Below, in pieces: positions 23,046 through 34,300 of a DNA stretch of 64,000 nt (the stretch's first letter is position 1; each line of letters starts with the position of its first letter). The position numbers and the translations under genes were made by a program. The notes below the pieces were generated by a model that saw only the letters and a program-made list of their open reading frames with translations, was not told where the DNA came from and made no database searches. This DNA is from Ampullaceana balthica (lineage: Eukaryota > Mollusca > Gastropoda > Lymnaeidae), in assembly GCA_944989445.1 (NCBI GenBank), contig CALYLW010000055.1:806001-870000 (forward strand), given 5' to 3'.

Positions 23046-23667
23046 GACAGATTTTTCTTAACATTAACGTTCGTTTTTTGCTTGTATCCCATCCTAGGTT
23101 AATGCCAACTCTGCCGAGTACGTAATTTATGCTATGGATCATGGGGGCAGACACAATACAGTGGATACGGGAGGATAAACTGAAGCTAGAAACTATATAT
23201 AGGCCTTCATCTCGGCGATAAATAAAGGGGCGTGGCCGTTAGAGCGAAACGTAAACAATTCTGTTATGATTCGTTAGGTCATATTCACATGCCAATCACT
23301 CTAGGGTCTAGAGCTAGAGCGTTTAAACCACGCATAGAAAATTAAGAACACGCGCCTTATAAAGGGTGGAGAAAAAAAGGGCTGGGAATGGGGTTAAGAT
23401 ATTGATAGAGGGGAAATGTAATACAGAAAAGGGGGGGGGAGATGTGTAGAACGGAGAGAAGATATAAGAGAGATAAGTGAGAATTGGAAGTCGTAGAGAG
23501 GAGAAAGGAAAGTTTCATCTCCTGGTGATCAAGACTCTTATTTGTGTAAAACAACAGGCGGAAGCAAATTGAAGTGAATAAAACAGGGAAACAAAAAACA
23601 AAAAAACAACAACATTATACGCTACCACCGTAACATGACCATCAGCTTTCTGGGAAAAAACACATTT
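23046..23667. other. No gene seen; polypurine tract
   Basis: The stretch 23361-23520 is purine-rich on the plus strand (GGAGAAAAAAAGGG, GGGGGGGAGA). It gives a spurious minus-strand 65-codon frame. Confidence 0.4.
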
Positions 23668-23945
23668 GGGGCCGTCCATAAAGTACGTCACACTCCAGAG
23701 GGGAGGGGGAAGGGGTGTAAGAAAGTGTGACAGTTTGTGACGGGTGAAAGGGGTCCGGCCATGTGTGAAGTCACGGTGTTTTCTATTAAATTTGAATTAT
23801 TTTGTTAATTTTAAAAAAAATGTGTTCGAGTGTGAAGTAATGGGGGGTGGTGAGGGGTCTTAGATTCGTGACAGTTTGTGACAGGGGTGAGGGGGGTGGA
23901 GTTAAAATAGTCAAAAATAGAGTAACGTACTTTAAGGACGACCCC
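23668..23945. mobile_element. G-rich MITE, copy 3
   Basis: Begins GGGGCCGTCCATAAAGTACG and ends GTACTTTAAGGACGACCCC, an inverted copy with a few changes. Both flanks read TTT, consistent with a 3-bp target duplication. The interior holds GTGACAGTTTGTGACGGG and GTGACAGTTTGTGACAGG plus G-rich tracts. It is 278 bp and collinear with the copy at 12920. Confidence 0.87.
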
Positions 23946-24463
23946 TTTTTAAAATAGTTTTTACCATGACTGTTCTGGAATTTGGTGGAATAATAAAACT
24001 AGTTGTTTACTTTTTAACTTTTTATATTAAAAAAGTCCATATTTTCCCTAAACTCTGTTAAAAGTAACTTCCATGGTACAGGTCAATACGAGGTTGGTTA
24101 AAATTCGGCATCACGTTAAAGGGAGACAAAACAGGGCCAACTCAAGAGCTGACCCGACATCCATTCTTCCTTAACCCCCCTTCAAACTGTCGTGTTTATT
24201 TAATTCCCCCCCCCTCACCCCCTCCCTCTTTGAACAAACCCAATTTACTGATTAAAATGTTATCGATTCGTTTCACAGCCCCTAAACCACACCAGCAGAA
24301 GATTTTCTTTTTTACACCTTGCGAACCATTACGGGTAAAGCCGTTGTGGCTTGGGTGAACTATATTTACATTGGAGATGGCTTAAATATGTTTCTCTTGT
24401 TTGTCCACGTCACTCACTAAATACGAACACACACACGCGCGTGCACACGTATTTCACACGCCC
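23946..24463. other. No gene seen
   Basis: Contains C-rich runs near 24170-24230 and a CACACACACG stretch at about 24428. No feature is called. Confidence 0.4.
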
Positions 24464-24775
24464 CCGATACCATAGCATGGCCGCAAATTCCCGGATATCA
24501 AAGCTCAACACGATACCATGTGATACTACACGCCCTCGATACCATGGAGCGGCCACGACTTGCTGGATGTTGTTGCTCAAGACGATACCGTGTGACCTAG
24601 ACGTCATCGATACCACGACATCACGACTTGCTGGATGTTTAAGCTCAAGACGATACCGTGTGATCTACACGTCCTCGATATCACGACTTGCTGGATGTTG
24701 AAGTTCAAGACAATACAAGCCCTCGATACCACGGAGCGATAACAGGTTGCTTGTTGTCAGTGATCAAGTCGATAC
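24464..24775. repeat. Degenerate tandem repeat
   Basis: Four or five diverged units sharing CGATACC(A/G)TGTGA, CCTCGATACCA and GACTTGCTGGATGTT blocks at spacings of roughly 55-90 bp. Both strands give short spurious frames. Confidence 0.75.
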
Positions 24776-25119
24776 CTTGTTTTGATGATTGTGACGACCC
24801 TGTAGCCAGCCTCCAATACGGCCAGTTTACAACCCTGTAATCTCCCGCAATAAAACAGATGCAGCCATCTGACCGAATTATGGTTTGATGTAATTTATCA
24901 TCATAAGAAAATGTTTAAAATAATATTTTTCTATGATACTGACACCGACAATTGTGTTTAGGAACTAGCTCAACAATCTTTATTAATTAATCTGTGTATC
25001 TATTTTTAAATGTTTACATAATACAACACACACACATAAACTTAGATGTCTCATACACTCACAATTAAACAATATAATTTGCAATTGTCACGCAAGTAGT
25101 GTCTGTCAGTCAGTCCTGA

Positions 25120-25850
25120 CGCTACTAATTTTAGAAAGCAGAGAAAACCAAATTACTGCACCAATGCATCAAAAGGTATGCAAATTAAAGATGCGCTGTA
25201 AAAAAAAGTATATGCTGTCATTGTTTTCGCTCATATTTTAATTTTGGAAAAGGGATCAATGTAAAAAGAGGATTTGATGATGGTTAATTATAAAATAAAA
25301 AAAACAAAGGGGGCGCCGTAGACGCCCTGCAACCCCTATTATAAAATACTTTGTGTACATTTCAGAAAGTTTAATATTTCGAATTTATCAAACAAGGACA
25401 AGTTAGTTGGGCTTTTGAAAAAGGTGGGTGCCGTAGACGCCCTAAAAAAAGTGAATTTTTTATCAAATAAATAGATTTCAGCTGAAAACTTCCGCCATTT
25501 TTGACTGGTGTACAATAAACACCAACGACGTATGGATACTAATCAAAATATTTTGCACCTCCCCCTCCCCCCAAATCCTATATAAAAAAGGCAAGTTTCT
25601 GTCCTTTCTGTCCGGTCATCTATAGCGATTGGTCCCTCAAACACATATGACTCCTACAGCCAATCATATTGAACACGTTTACGCCATTTACGCGGGCGAC
25701 CAAAACGAGTTATTTTTGGTGCAGTATTTCTTCCAAGACTTATTTTGAGTTATGCACGTTGGGATTTATAGCAAAAAGCTCTGTTTTTACGCGTTATTTA
25801 TTTTAACTATAATGAATAGTATTTTTGACGCGATGCACATGTAATGCCGG
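25120..25850. repeat. Dispersed repeat family B and related fragments
   Basis: A block at about 25240-25450 (TTTTAATTTTGGAAAAGGGA, AAAATACTTTGTGTACATTT, GGGCTTTTGAAAAAGGTGGG) matches 59570-59755. Another, near 25131-25160, matches 4110-4140. A third, near 25700, matches about 15598. No coding content. Class unknown. Confidence 0.6.
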
Positions 25851-27754
25851 TCGAGACGGCTGTTGGAGGGGAGTTACAACATGCCACCGAACGGTGGCGG
25901 AATGTCCCTGGACGGGCTTTGTTGCTCGTTTAATAATATTTTGAATATCCTATTCCCCTTTTCTAAAATTATAATTACTAACAAAATCAAGTCTCTAAGT
26001 ACTTGAGGTTTGAGATTTGCTAGTAAAATACAATATTTTCTCAATTATCACAGTCATTTCATTGCCAATCATATGTATACATAGTCTACATACTTCTCTA
26101 TTGATATTTTTGGTTACACAATGAAGTGGAAACTCCGATGTTAATAGTTCTGATCAATGCTCATAGCATCATTGGGCGTAAATCCATTATTTTATACGCA
26201 TGCGATACAGCAGTTTTAAAAAATCAATATCATCGCACTTTGAGCTGAACTAAACATACACTCACCTGAATAAACACACAGGAATTGGATGTCACGCATA
26301 GTACAAATAGGCCCAGCTTCCGGGCAAAGGGCGCCCGGTAAAGAGATCATGTCGTTTATGATGAATTCTGGGGATAAACATTCTTTTATTGATGGCAGAA
26401 TGGATTTATCATGTCCCATGCATTGTGCACACCTTTTTATTAAAGTGTCAAAGTGACTTTTCGTGTTATCAAGTAAAAATATCAGGTTATGAACTGGAAT
26501 TCATGCCCCATCCGTCAGTGCGCCGGTCAGGAATGCGTTTTTGTGGCGTCGTTGTCTAAGGGTGAATGGCCGCAAACACAAACACAACACATTTAAAGGT
26601 ATTAGATGTGAAAGTGTTGAATATTTAGAGGAAAAAAAAATATTGTTATGACACCACTCTAGCCTCCCCAATATAGTTAAAAACAAAAAACCAAACCAAA
26701 AAAAAACCACTCTGTAGTAAAAGGCCTATGCTAACATTAGCGAACACCCACTTCCACTCGTCCTCTGTCCTTTCTTTACCTAGCGATGTCCATCATTCTT
26801 TATTCTTACGTCATTCATCCTTAACATTCACGCCTTGACCGTCCGGGATTCTCAACTCGAGAGTGTCGACTACAGAAATCCACGCATATTATAGTACTTT
26901 AAAGGAAAACGGTTTTACGATATCATTGAGATGAACATTAGAAATAGTTTTTCCAGTATCCGTCGGTCATATTAAGACGATAGTGAAGACATCCATGGAA
27001 GAAATTAAAATGCCTTGTAATCTTCTTTTAGCCCCAGGAACAAGAATCCCTAGACTCAAATTACGTCTTCTGGGTGCCTTGATTCTGGGTAACCCATAGG
27101 AAGATATGTGGACGATGCAGCTCGTTACCAGTTTCATCGCATGAGTTGTCGTAACTTCCAAGTTGTCATTGCAGAAATGAGAATACCAGGTAATAAGAGA
27201 ATTTGAGGACCTCTAGTAAGAGTTTCAGTGATAGGTGATATAGTTTTGATTTTTGTTCGAAGATGTTTAAAGAATTATCAGATAGCATTATTCCCTTGTT
27301 ACCAATATAAACAGGAGTTAATAAATAATAAAACGAAACATATTCTATTTCCATCTATAGTCATAAAGCTGTTATTGACGGTATAGATCTTCTTAGGGAA
27401 GTCAGCGAGTTCCGATTCCAGTGCATAAAGGCAAGTCTTCCAACACCTCATTAATAAACACGGCTTAGTCCTCACGTGAAAAGGATCGGCTTGCCGTCCA
27501 GTGAACCAGAAGATCCCACATATTTGTATCCCGCCTGTAGACAATAAACAGATGGATGATAATACCCCGGGCGTCCCTGGGCGTGCTTAGGGTCGGTCAC
27601 GGTGCGGATCAAATTATTTAAGAATATGGGTTGTCAATCGCAATCAGAAGGGAGTATGGCAATAATGAGTTTTGTTCGATCCTCATGGAGGAGCTTTGAA
27701 AGCATCATTTTGATTGATTGCGCCGAGACGTTTGAGTGCGGAAATAACATACAA
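25851..27754. other. No gene supported in 1.9 kb
   Basis: Several minus-strand open frames of 62-81 codons lie between 26216 and 27544. None has a family signature that I can defend. No repeats are evident apart from A-rich runs near 26630 and 26690. Confidence 0.35.
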
Positions 27755-28320
27755 CTAAAAAATATAATCTGTAAAACTTGAGATTTACTCTCTTAAAGCT
27801 TTGGCTAACACCTGGGCACGAAGTCAACAGGTGCAGTTGTAGTCTCTGGTGTGCATAGTATAGCCAAGCCTTTTAAAGTAGTGTTTTTGTGGCAATACTA
27901 ATTTCTCATTTGAGTCACCATCTTCTGGTGTTGGCCACTCAATTTTCACCATTGATCTTGGCTTGGGCGCGTTAGCATATATTCCTCTTGCAGTAGTGCG
28001 GTCGGCCCATTCACGATACCGTTTGTGCCCCCAAGTGGTCAGCCAACCAGATTCTTGTCCCTAGATAAGTGAATGGGAATCGGGTGTGGTTGGGCCGCCC
28101 CGGTTTTCACCAGAGTCTGCCTTTCTCACTATTTTGCTTTATACATTCATGTGGCTCACATGCAACTGCACTGATATCTTCTTACTTCTGAGTCTTTCGA
28201 TTCTTCCCACGTCATCTTGGATGACCTCAGCCATGTGGATGTTACTTTCTTTCTCACGCAAGACTTCTAGTGCAGATCTCGAGTTGGAGATCAACACAAC
28301 GTCAAACCATATAAGCTCGA
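27755..28320 (-). pseudogene. LINE relic: RNase H domain and C-terminus (copy 1)
   Basis: Read from 28320 down to about 27780, the minus strand gives a degenerate RNase H domain. SRSALEVLREKESNIHMAEV is where LINE RNase H has a D-S-x-S-A-L-E helix start, and ISVQLHVSHMNV corresponds to the usual W-x-P-S-H-V-G segment. It continues into WGHKRYREWADRTTARGIYA and APKPRSMVKIEW, and finally AQVLAKALRE, then stop. The order and the shared termini with 49165-49590 show one family of RNase-H-bearing non-LTR elements (I/R1/Loa-like group). Internal stops and a frameshift make it non-functional. Confidence 0.78.
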
Positions 28321-28324
28321 ACCC

Positions 28325-28440
28325 CTATAGTGCACACTATCCGACACCTTGTGTAACCTATAGTGAACGGTGCACACTGTCCGACTCCATGTGTAACCTA
28401 TAGTGAACAGTGCACACTATCCGACGCCTTGTGCAATAGC
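28325..28440. repeat. About 48-bp tandem repeat, 2-3 copies
   Basis: Units share CCTATAGTG(A)ACAGTGCACA, CT(A/G)TCCGAC and CCTTGTGTAA. It lies directly beside the LINE relic. Confidence 0.85.
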
Positions 28441-28952
28441 CTCGATCCTGCGTCGTAATATGACGCTACGGTCCCACAGGGTACCGTCAGCTCCACATTC
28501 AGCATAAAATCTAAATATTTCCGTCATGTTTTATTAATGACATCTTTTTTTTTATTGCAAGTGACTCAACGCGTAAGACATATGTAGTTACTCGTGTAAC
28601 GACTACACAAGAGAATAAATAAGACGACACCGATAACTATTCTATAACTATTTTAGTTCCGAACTTTTCAGCGTGCCTGGCCATCAGGTGGTCAGTGATG
28701 TTTTGATTTTAACAACAATATCATGGTCGCATCTGGCTGTCGTTACCCCAATGGTCTCATTCAAAGAACCCTTTTAAGTGTTTGCAAAGATAGCTTCGTC
28801 ATGTGCTCCCTCTTGGTTTATTTTAAGCTCAACACAAATTATCATTGTCTTCCGTTATCCATTCCCCCGAATATCTGTTTTATTCCCTAAACAAAAACGC
28901 TCCGATTGTTCAAAAAGCTGTTCTGGTGAAATATTATCATTGAAGTTTTCAA
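28441..28952. other. No gene seen
   Basis: Unique-looking sequence with no feature that I can support. Confidence 0.4.
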
Positions 28953-29138
28953 CTATCTTCCAGAGGCGTAGTTAGTTGCGCCCGGAAAAAATCATTAAAA
29001 ATTGCTCGCTTCCCGTTTAATTGATTTCTTACCCTTGTTAACATATTAAAATGTGACTTTTTAAGCCTGCTTTTGGCGCCCCTGTTTCTTGGCGCTCAGG
29101 GACGTATATGCCCCCATCTCTACGCCACTGCTAGTTTC
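28953..29138. mobile_element. Small hAT-like MITE, 170 bp
   Basis: Spans 28961-29130, starting CAGAGGCGTAG and ending CTACGCCACTG (inverted, 10 of 11). Flanks are CTATCTTC and CTAGTTTC (6 of 8), an eroded 8-bp duplication. The interior includes GGCGCCCCTG. No coding capacity. Confidence 0.75.
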
Positions 29139-29500
29139 TAATTATTACAATATAAAAATGTATCGTACATTTTCATATCACCTATCATGCAATTATTTCA
29201 CTCTTTTTTTTTAAATTTATTTTTTTGAAGTGGGGATTGAGATGGGCTTCGAAGTGGTGCTAAAAAAGTTGACCATAAACGTATGCACGCATGAATTAAA
29301 AACAAGGCCACGTATTTGAACCTTCAATACCACTCATTTGAGTACAGTGGAGCAACTATTTTGTTAGGTCAAATCCTGACGCAACTTATCGATCAATATG
29401 CTTCTTGAGTCCTCACTTCCAATAGCATTTCTCTTTGTTCACGTGATTGAAAAATCAAAGTTTGTTAAAATACCAAACAATAACACACATTATAATTTTT
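29139..29500. other. No gene seen
   Basis: AT-rich with a poly-T/A stretch near 29202-29230. Nothing is called. Confidence 0.4.
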
Positions 29501-29890
29501 TAGGGCTGCGGAAATTAACGAGTAATTAATAGATTAATCGGTAAAACTTTTAATCGATTAAAATTAATTTGATCGATTAAAATTCTATTAAAATGTAATA
29601 AAATATTTGTAATTTTTTTTTCCCAATTTGTTAATAATTTTGTTGTTGTTACTTACATATTCTTCGCTCGTATTATTATTATTTATTTAGACGTGCATAC
29701 GTAATGTTTTTCTTCCTTATTTCTTGCATAGGAGGACGAATTTGCTGTGTTGCGTTTCAAAATTTGTGAGCCATTGAATTACCGCGACTTAACCGATTTC
29801 GCGAAATAATGAATCGCAACTTAACGGGATCTATATATGCGTTATAAAAATATAATTAATCGATGAATCGATTAATCGTGTGTGCTGTGG
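29501..29890. mobile_element. Possible hAT-like element with ATTAATCG repeats
   Basis: The left side reads TAGGGCTGCGGAAATTAACG followed by several GATTAATCG/CGATTAAA motifs, and the right side has AATTAATCGATGAATCGATT. This resembles hAT elements that start with TAGGGCTGCAACGATTAATC. The right terminus is not intact and no TSD is visible. Confidence 0.35.
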
Positions 29891-30426
29891 GGAAGGGGGT
29901 AGGGTAGACTCGGGTATAGAATTTTGGCGTCAATAAGGAGTTGCAAGAGTCATATTTGAGACATTCTGTTGGTCATGTAGAGTAGGGTGCCACTGTGATG
30001 AAGCCGAGTGTGCCGCAGAGATAATGCTGTGTGTGTCTTAGAGGTGAAGCTAAGTGTTCCGCGAAGATGAGGCAAGGTGTGCCGCGGAATTAAGGCTTGG
30101 GGGTGTGGTGAAAAATATCTTTAAAAGTTTCATAATTTGTGAATTATAGATTGAGTGAAATTATTTCTATTAAAACTATTATTTTTATTGTTGAAACTAA
30201 TGAGAGAATTAGCATATTTTATTCTCTGGGGGTTACGCTTACTTAAAAACACTTGACTCAAGCCACTAAATGAAGATTAAACGTAATTTAATCCTTTAAA
30301 GTTAGGATAAAAATTAATCACGCAGTCACGCAGATCTATTTAACAAGTGATGACGATTATCAGAAGTAAATAAAACTTAGATAATAATGGAGGAAGTGGC
30401 AACAGCCATCCTAATCAGCAAACCCT
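29891..30426. other. No gene; short degenerate GTGCCGCGG repeats
   Basis: At about 29985-30105, blocks such as GTGTGCCGCAGAG, GTGTTCCGCGAAG and GTGTGCCGCGGAA recur at about 35-50-bp spacing. This could be a piece of a dispersed element. The remainder is AT-rich. Confidence 0.4.
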
Positions 30427-30900
30427 TGCGATCTGGTGCCTACATAGCTATGTGTGGTGTGATCTGTTGCCTACATAGCTATGTACGGTGCGATCTGGTG
30501 CCTACATAGCTATGTGCGATGCGATCTGGTGCCTACATAGCAATGCGTGATGTGATCTGGTGCCTACATTGCCCTACATATCTATGTGCGGTGCGATCTG
30601 GTGCCTACATAGCTATGTGCGGTGTGATCTGGTGCCTACATAGCTATGTACGGTGCGATCTGGTGCCTACATAGCTATGTGCGATGCGATCTGGTGCCTA
30701 CATAGCAATGCGTGATGTGATCTGGTGCCTACATATCTATGTGCGGTGCGATCTGGTGCCTACATAGCTATGTTCGGTGCGATCTGGTGCCTACATAGCT
30801 ATGTGCGGTGCGATCTGGTGCCTACATAGCTATGTGCGGTGCGATCTGGTTCCTAAAAAGCTATGTGCGATGCGATCTGGTGCCTACATAGCTATGCGCG
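30427..30900. repeat. 31-bp minisatellite
   Basis: About 15 copies of a 31-bp unit beginning CGATCTGGTGCCTACATAGC, each with the palindrome CATAGCTATG. Variants include TACGGTG, GCGATG and CAATGCGTGATG. A block of variants near 30480-30570 recurs near 30640-30730, so the array has local higher-order order. Confidence 0.93.
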
Positions 30901-31640
30901 AGAACGCACTAGAAAAATAATAAAGTAGAATAAATTAGAACAAGAGAGTAAATCAGTTATAGAATGTTTCATTCTTAGAAAATTATTTCACAAATAATCT
31001 CCACCACAATAGGGTATAAATAAAATTAATGCAGCATATTTCTTAAATTGCAACTGCATCAATATAAAACAGACACGCACGCACTCACGCACACATCTAT
31101 ATATATCAAAAAGCTGTCAAATCGTAATTCACGTCTGCCTGTTAGATTAGGTTCGTCATGCGACAAAGTCACCACGTACAATGCATCTCTGCTGCTTGTG
31201 CCTTTGATCCCACGCCTCTCAGGTGTGTTTTCATGCGTGTGATGTACAATGAGTGGATTCGTGCTGGTTGTTGCTAAATTCTGGACATAATGGAAAAAAT
31301 AATTCGTCCCATGATATTCATTAAATAGACAAACCAACAAAGAAACACTAACTAATTTGAAGAGACTGAACTTACCGAAGATCTTTTATTTAATTTCTTA
31401 TAATTTAAAACGTGCTTTGTGTTTGTTGTCTATCACTATTGAAAGTAAGTATTTTGTTACTCTGTATTAAAGTACGTTAAGTGTAAAAATACTTATTATT
31501 TCGTTTGTTTGAATATAATCGTTTCTTTTTGTTAAAGTAGCAAATTGTTTTCACTTATTTGTAAAAATAATTTCTATACATATGAAAACTACTGTATAAA
31601 ATTTAAAAAGGACATAAACATTCCGAAAAGGCCTTCAGAC
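30901..31640. other. No gene seen
   Basis: AT-rich. Overlapping short frames on both strands at 31048-31340 lack any family signal. Confidence 0.4.
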
Positions 31641-31715
31641 AAGATGTACTGTCTCGTGATTATACAAGATGTACTGTCTCGTGATTATACAAGATGTTCT
31701 GTATCCTGATTAGTT
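31641..31715. repeat. 25-bp tandem repeat, 3 copies
   Basis: Unit ACAAGATGTACTGTCTCGTG plus ATTAT. The third copy has changes (TTCTGTATCC). Confidence 0.9.
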
Positions 31716-31797
31716 CAAGACTATAAGAGAATATTTTAAAAAAATTAAATATCTTGGAATATGTTAACCCACAGTAAATATTATTTTATTCAGTTGT

Positions 31798-32664
31798 TAC
31801 TGTGAACCTCTCATAACGAGCAAATCTCATAACGAGTAATTCGCATAACGAGCATAAACATGTTAAAAAGTTGCTCCCTTATCGAGCGATATTTCGCATA
31901 ACGAGTGACGCAGAAAGAGGAAGTCCCTTTTCCTGGAAATTCATTTGTTATCCGACACTTCCGCCCCGATGCATTAGTATGTGTTTAGCACTCGGTCTGT
32001 TAGCCTATTGTTTTCGTGTTGATCATCCGTATAAAATTTTTTAATCCAGACAGTATTCGTAAATTTTTTTATGTGCAAAGTGTAATAATCTGTGCTAATA
32101 TGTCTTCGAAAAAAAACAAAAAAGAAGACAATCATAAGAGAGAAAAAAAAATAATTGTTGAAATGAAGAGTTAAATCATTGAAAAGAGAGAATGAGGTGT
32201 TAGCGTGGCTAATCTAGTGCGCACTTAAAATCGGCCAACATCAACGATCTGCACTATTCTCAAGATCAAAACCAAATGAAGGAGATGGATGCTTCAAAGG
32301 GAGTGTCAAGAATGTCTACGAATCGGTTACGACACATTTTCATTAAATTTTGAAGCGTCGGCAAAAACAAATGTCAGATTCTAGTTAAAAAGGATTTATT
32401 ATTTGTCATAAATTCATATTTTTATGTCATTTGTTTCAAATCTAAATTCTATTCCAAGTTGTTACTCTCTTTAACAACTCATAAGTAATTTTATTTGAAT
32501 AAATATCAATGCAAATTTTTTAAAAATGTGTATTTTTTCACCATGGAACGCATTTTCGTATTTTACATTGATTTGTATGGGGAAAATTGTTTCGTTTAAC
32601 GAGTATTTCGCTAACGATTAAGACTCTGGAACGAATTATGCTCGTTATAAGAGGTTCCACTGTA
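31798..32664 (+). mobile_element. pogo/Tigger-type DNA transposon relic, 863 bp
   Basis: The element lies at about 31800-32662 between TA dinucleotides. The left end reads CTGTGAACCTCTCATAACGA and the right end is the inverted form of CAGTGGAACCTCTTATAACG. From 32100 a broken plus-strand frame carries the N-terminal helix-turn-helix of a Tigger-like transposase, including EMKS, stop, IIEKRE, GVSVANLV and STICTILK. At least four in-frame stops follow within 80 codons, and the DDE catalytic core is absent (deleted). TIR and N-terminal motifs place it in the pogo group of the Tc1/mariner superfamily. It is dead. Confidence 0.85.
32100..32345 (+). pseudogene. Tigger-like transposase N-terminus (broken)
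   Basis: Begins at ATG 32100 with a lysine-rich start (MSSKKNKKEDNHKREKK). A CENP-B-like DNA-binding helix-turn-helix follows (GVSVANLV then STICTILK). Stops interrupt the same frame at about 32175, 32196, 32229 and 32271. No catalytic domain follows. Confidence 0.75.
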
Positions 32665-32774
32665 TCTTTGTTTGAATGAAAGCAAATATTGAACAATGAC
32701 AGCATGACCAGACCAGAAAAGGTAATGAAAACATTGACTCTACCATAATAAACTATTCCTAACACCATCATATT

Positions 32775-33066
32775 AGACGCGGGGACGCGGTGGTCGAGTG
32801 GCAGCGCGCTCGACTGGCGTACCGATGGTCACGGGTTCGAATCCATGTGAAGACAATGATTAGTTCCCGGGGCCTAGGGCATCCCTGAGTCACCCAGCTC
32901 CGAATGGGTACCTATCACTAGTTAGGCGGCTGGGTAATGCGTGGAACCCACAAAGCCGTGGCCTGTGTACGCTGCATCACTTGCCAACAGATCATCTGTC
33001 ATGGTCTGTGGACGCAATTATCTTCTGCATAGAAGGAGCGTCTGTATAGATAAGATAAGATAAAAA
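32775..33066 (+). mobile_element. tRNA-derived SINE, copy 2 (best preserved)
   Basis: The tRNA-like head has an A box TGGTCGAGTGG (32791-32801) and a perfect B box GGTTCGAATCC (32834-32844), as needed for RNA polymerase III. The body contains CACCCAGCTCCGAATGGGTA, CACTAGTTAGGCGGCTGGGT, GCCGTGGCCTGTGTACGCTG and CTTCTGCATAGAAGGAGCGT. The tail is GATAAGATAAGATAA. The head is fused to a tRNA-unrelated body. It is full length compared with the other three copies in the window. Confidence 0.93.
32791..32844 (+). promoter_or_regulatory. SINE internal Pol III promoter (A and B boxes)
   Basis: A box TGGTCGAGTGG at 32791-32801 and B box GGTTCGAATCC at 32834-32844, with spacing like that of a tRNA gene. 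Confidence 0.88.
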
Positions 33067-33304
33067 AAATTCAAATGTTTAAATTTTTTCACAAAAGTTT
33101 GCATCCAGCGTGCGTAATGAAGCAAAATTCAATTAATGACAGCAAAAACCTACAACAATAGTTTTATAGATGTATATTTATAATTGCGTCGAAAAATATT
33201 TTTTTAATGTTTTTTTTAATTTTTCGTCAGCTGGCAGAAGGTGAGGAATTCAGCTTTTAGATTAGATGCACTGTATGTGATTATTTGAAAATACTGATTT
33301 TATT

Positions 33305-34300
33305 TAATAAATTTTAAAAAACGTAAAAACTAAGTTTTTGACTATAAATCCCTTGTATATGAGACAGAACTTAAAGTATTGATTATGTTCCAAGGTGACA
33401 AACACTTACAGCCTGAAACTGAGTGAATTCCACCTGGTTAAAACACGAGATGTGGTCGATGGCTGGCGTGAAGTCAAGTGAACCGTAAAATGTAAACAAC
33501 AGCGACTGCTATATATAGTTTTATATAGATAAACTAAAAATGCATTAATTTAATTACTGAAATTAATCAGTTCGATCGATCTGAAATTTTGATACGATGC
33601 ATTGTTAGGTGACACAAGTCTATGTGCAAAATTTCAGCTCGATGGCATCAAGGGAAGTGGGTAATTTTTTACTTTATTTTTCCGACTGACGACAAACGAC
33701 AGACAGAGAGACAGACAGAGTGAGACGGTGGTGAAGTTAATATAAGGGATTTAATAAAACAAACCCGTAAAAACAAAGTTTTTGACTATAAATCCCTTAT
33801 ATATGAGACATAACTAACATTATTGATTATGTTCAAACGCGACAAACATTCACAGACTGAATCTGTCTTAACTCCCCTTTGCTTTATAACCCCGGGGGGG
33901 CGGGGGGAGAGGGGAAAGGTCTGGTCACCGATCGCTGGACCGAGCTCAGCGGGACACGTAAAATGTAAACAAAAGCACGCCGGTACATAGACGGATGGCG
34001 TCAACGCGCGAACTGATCTGTCACGTGAAAAGAAAACAATAACAAACTGTGGAATTGAAGTGCATGCGTTGTATAGAGATAAACTAAAAATGCATTAATT
34101 TAATTACTGTACGTTCGATCGATCTGAAATTTTGATACGATGCATTGTTAGGTGACATGAGTCTATGTGCCAAATTTCAGCTCGATGGCATCACGGGAAG
34201 TGGGTCATTTTTTACCTTTCTTTTCCCGCCCACCCGACGACGAACGACAGACAGAGAGACAGAGAGAGACGGCGTTGAAGTTAATATAAGGGATTTTAAA
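33305..34300. repeat. Interspersed repeat family A, two tandem copies
   Basis: Copy one spans about 33346-33752 and copy two about 33790-34296. Each starts AAATCCCTT(G/A)TAT and ends ATATAAGGGATTT, giving 13-bp terminal inverted repeats. They are joined by a 37-bp linker containing ACCCGTAAAAACAAAGTTTT. Shared blocks: ATTGATTATGTTC, CGATCGATCTGAAATTTTGA, AAATTTCAGCTCGATGGCAT and a GACAGACAGAGAGACAGA tract. No transposase is present. Confidence 0.82.

Noticed and set aside
27166..27544. Possible LINE endonuclease fragment on the minus strand (INEVLEDLPLCTGIGTR)
   Set aside because: One weakly suggestive segment only. The neighbouring translation does not show the expected GDFN or SDH motifs.
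29501..29890. Telomere- or centromere-like AT satellite
   Set aside because: The ATTAATCG motifs are few and irregular. A decayed hAT-like end fits better, and that is listed at low confidence.
32791..32863. Functional tRNA gene
   Set aside because: A and B boxes are present, but the sequence does not close an acceptor stem and runs into the SINE body that is shared with other copies.
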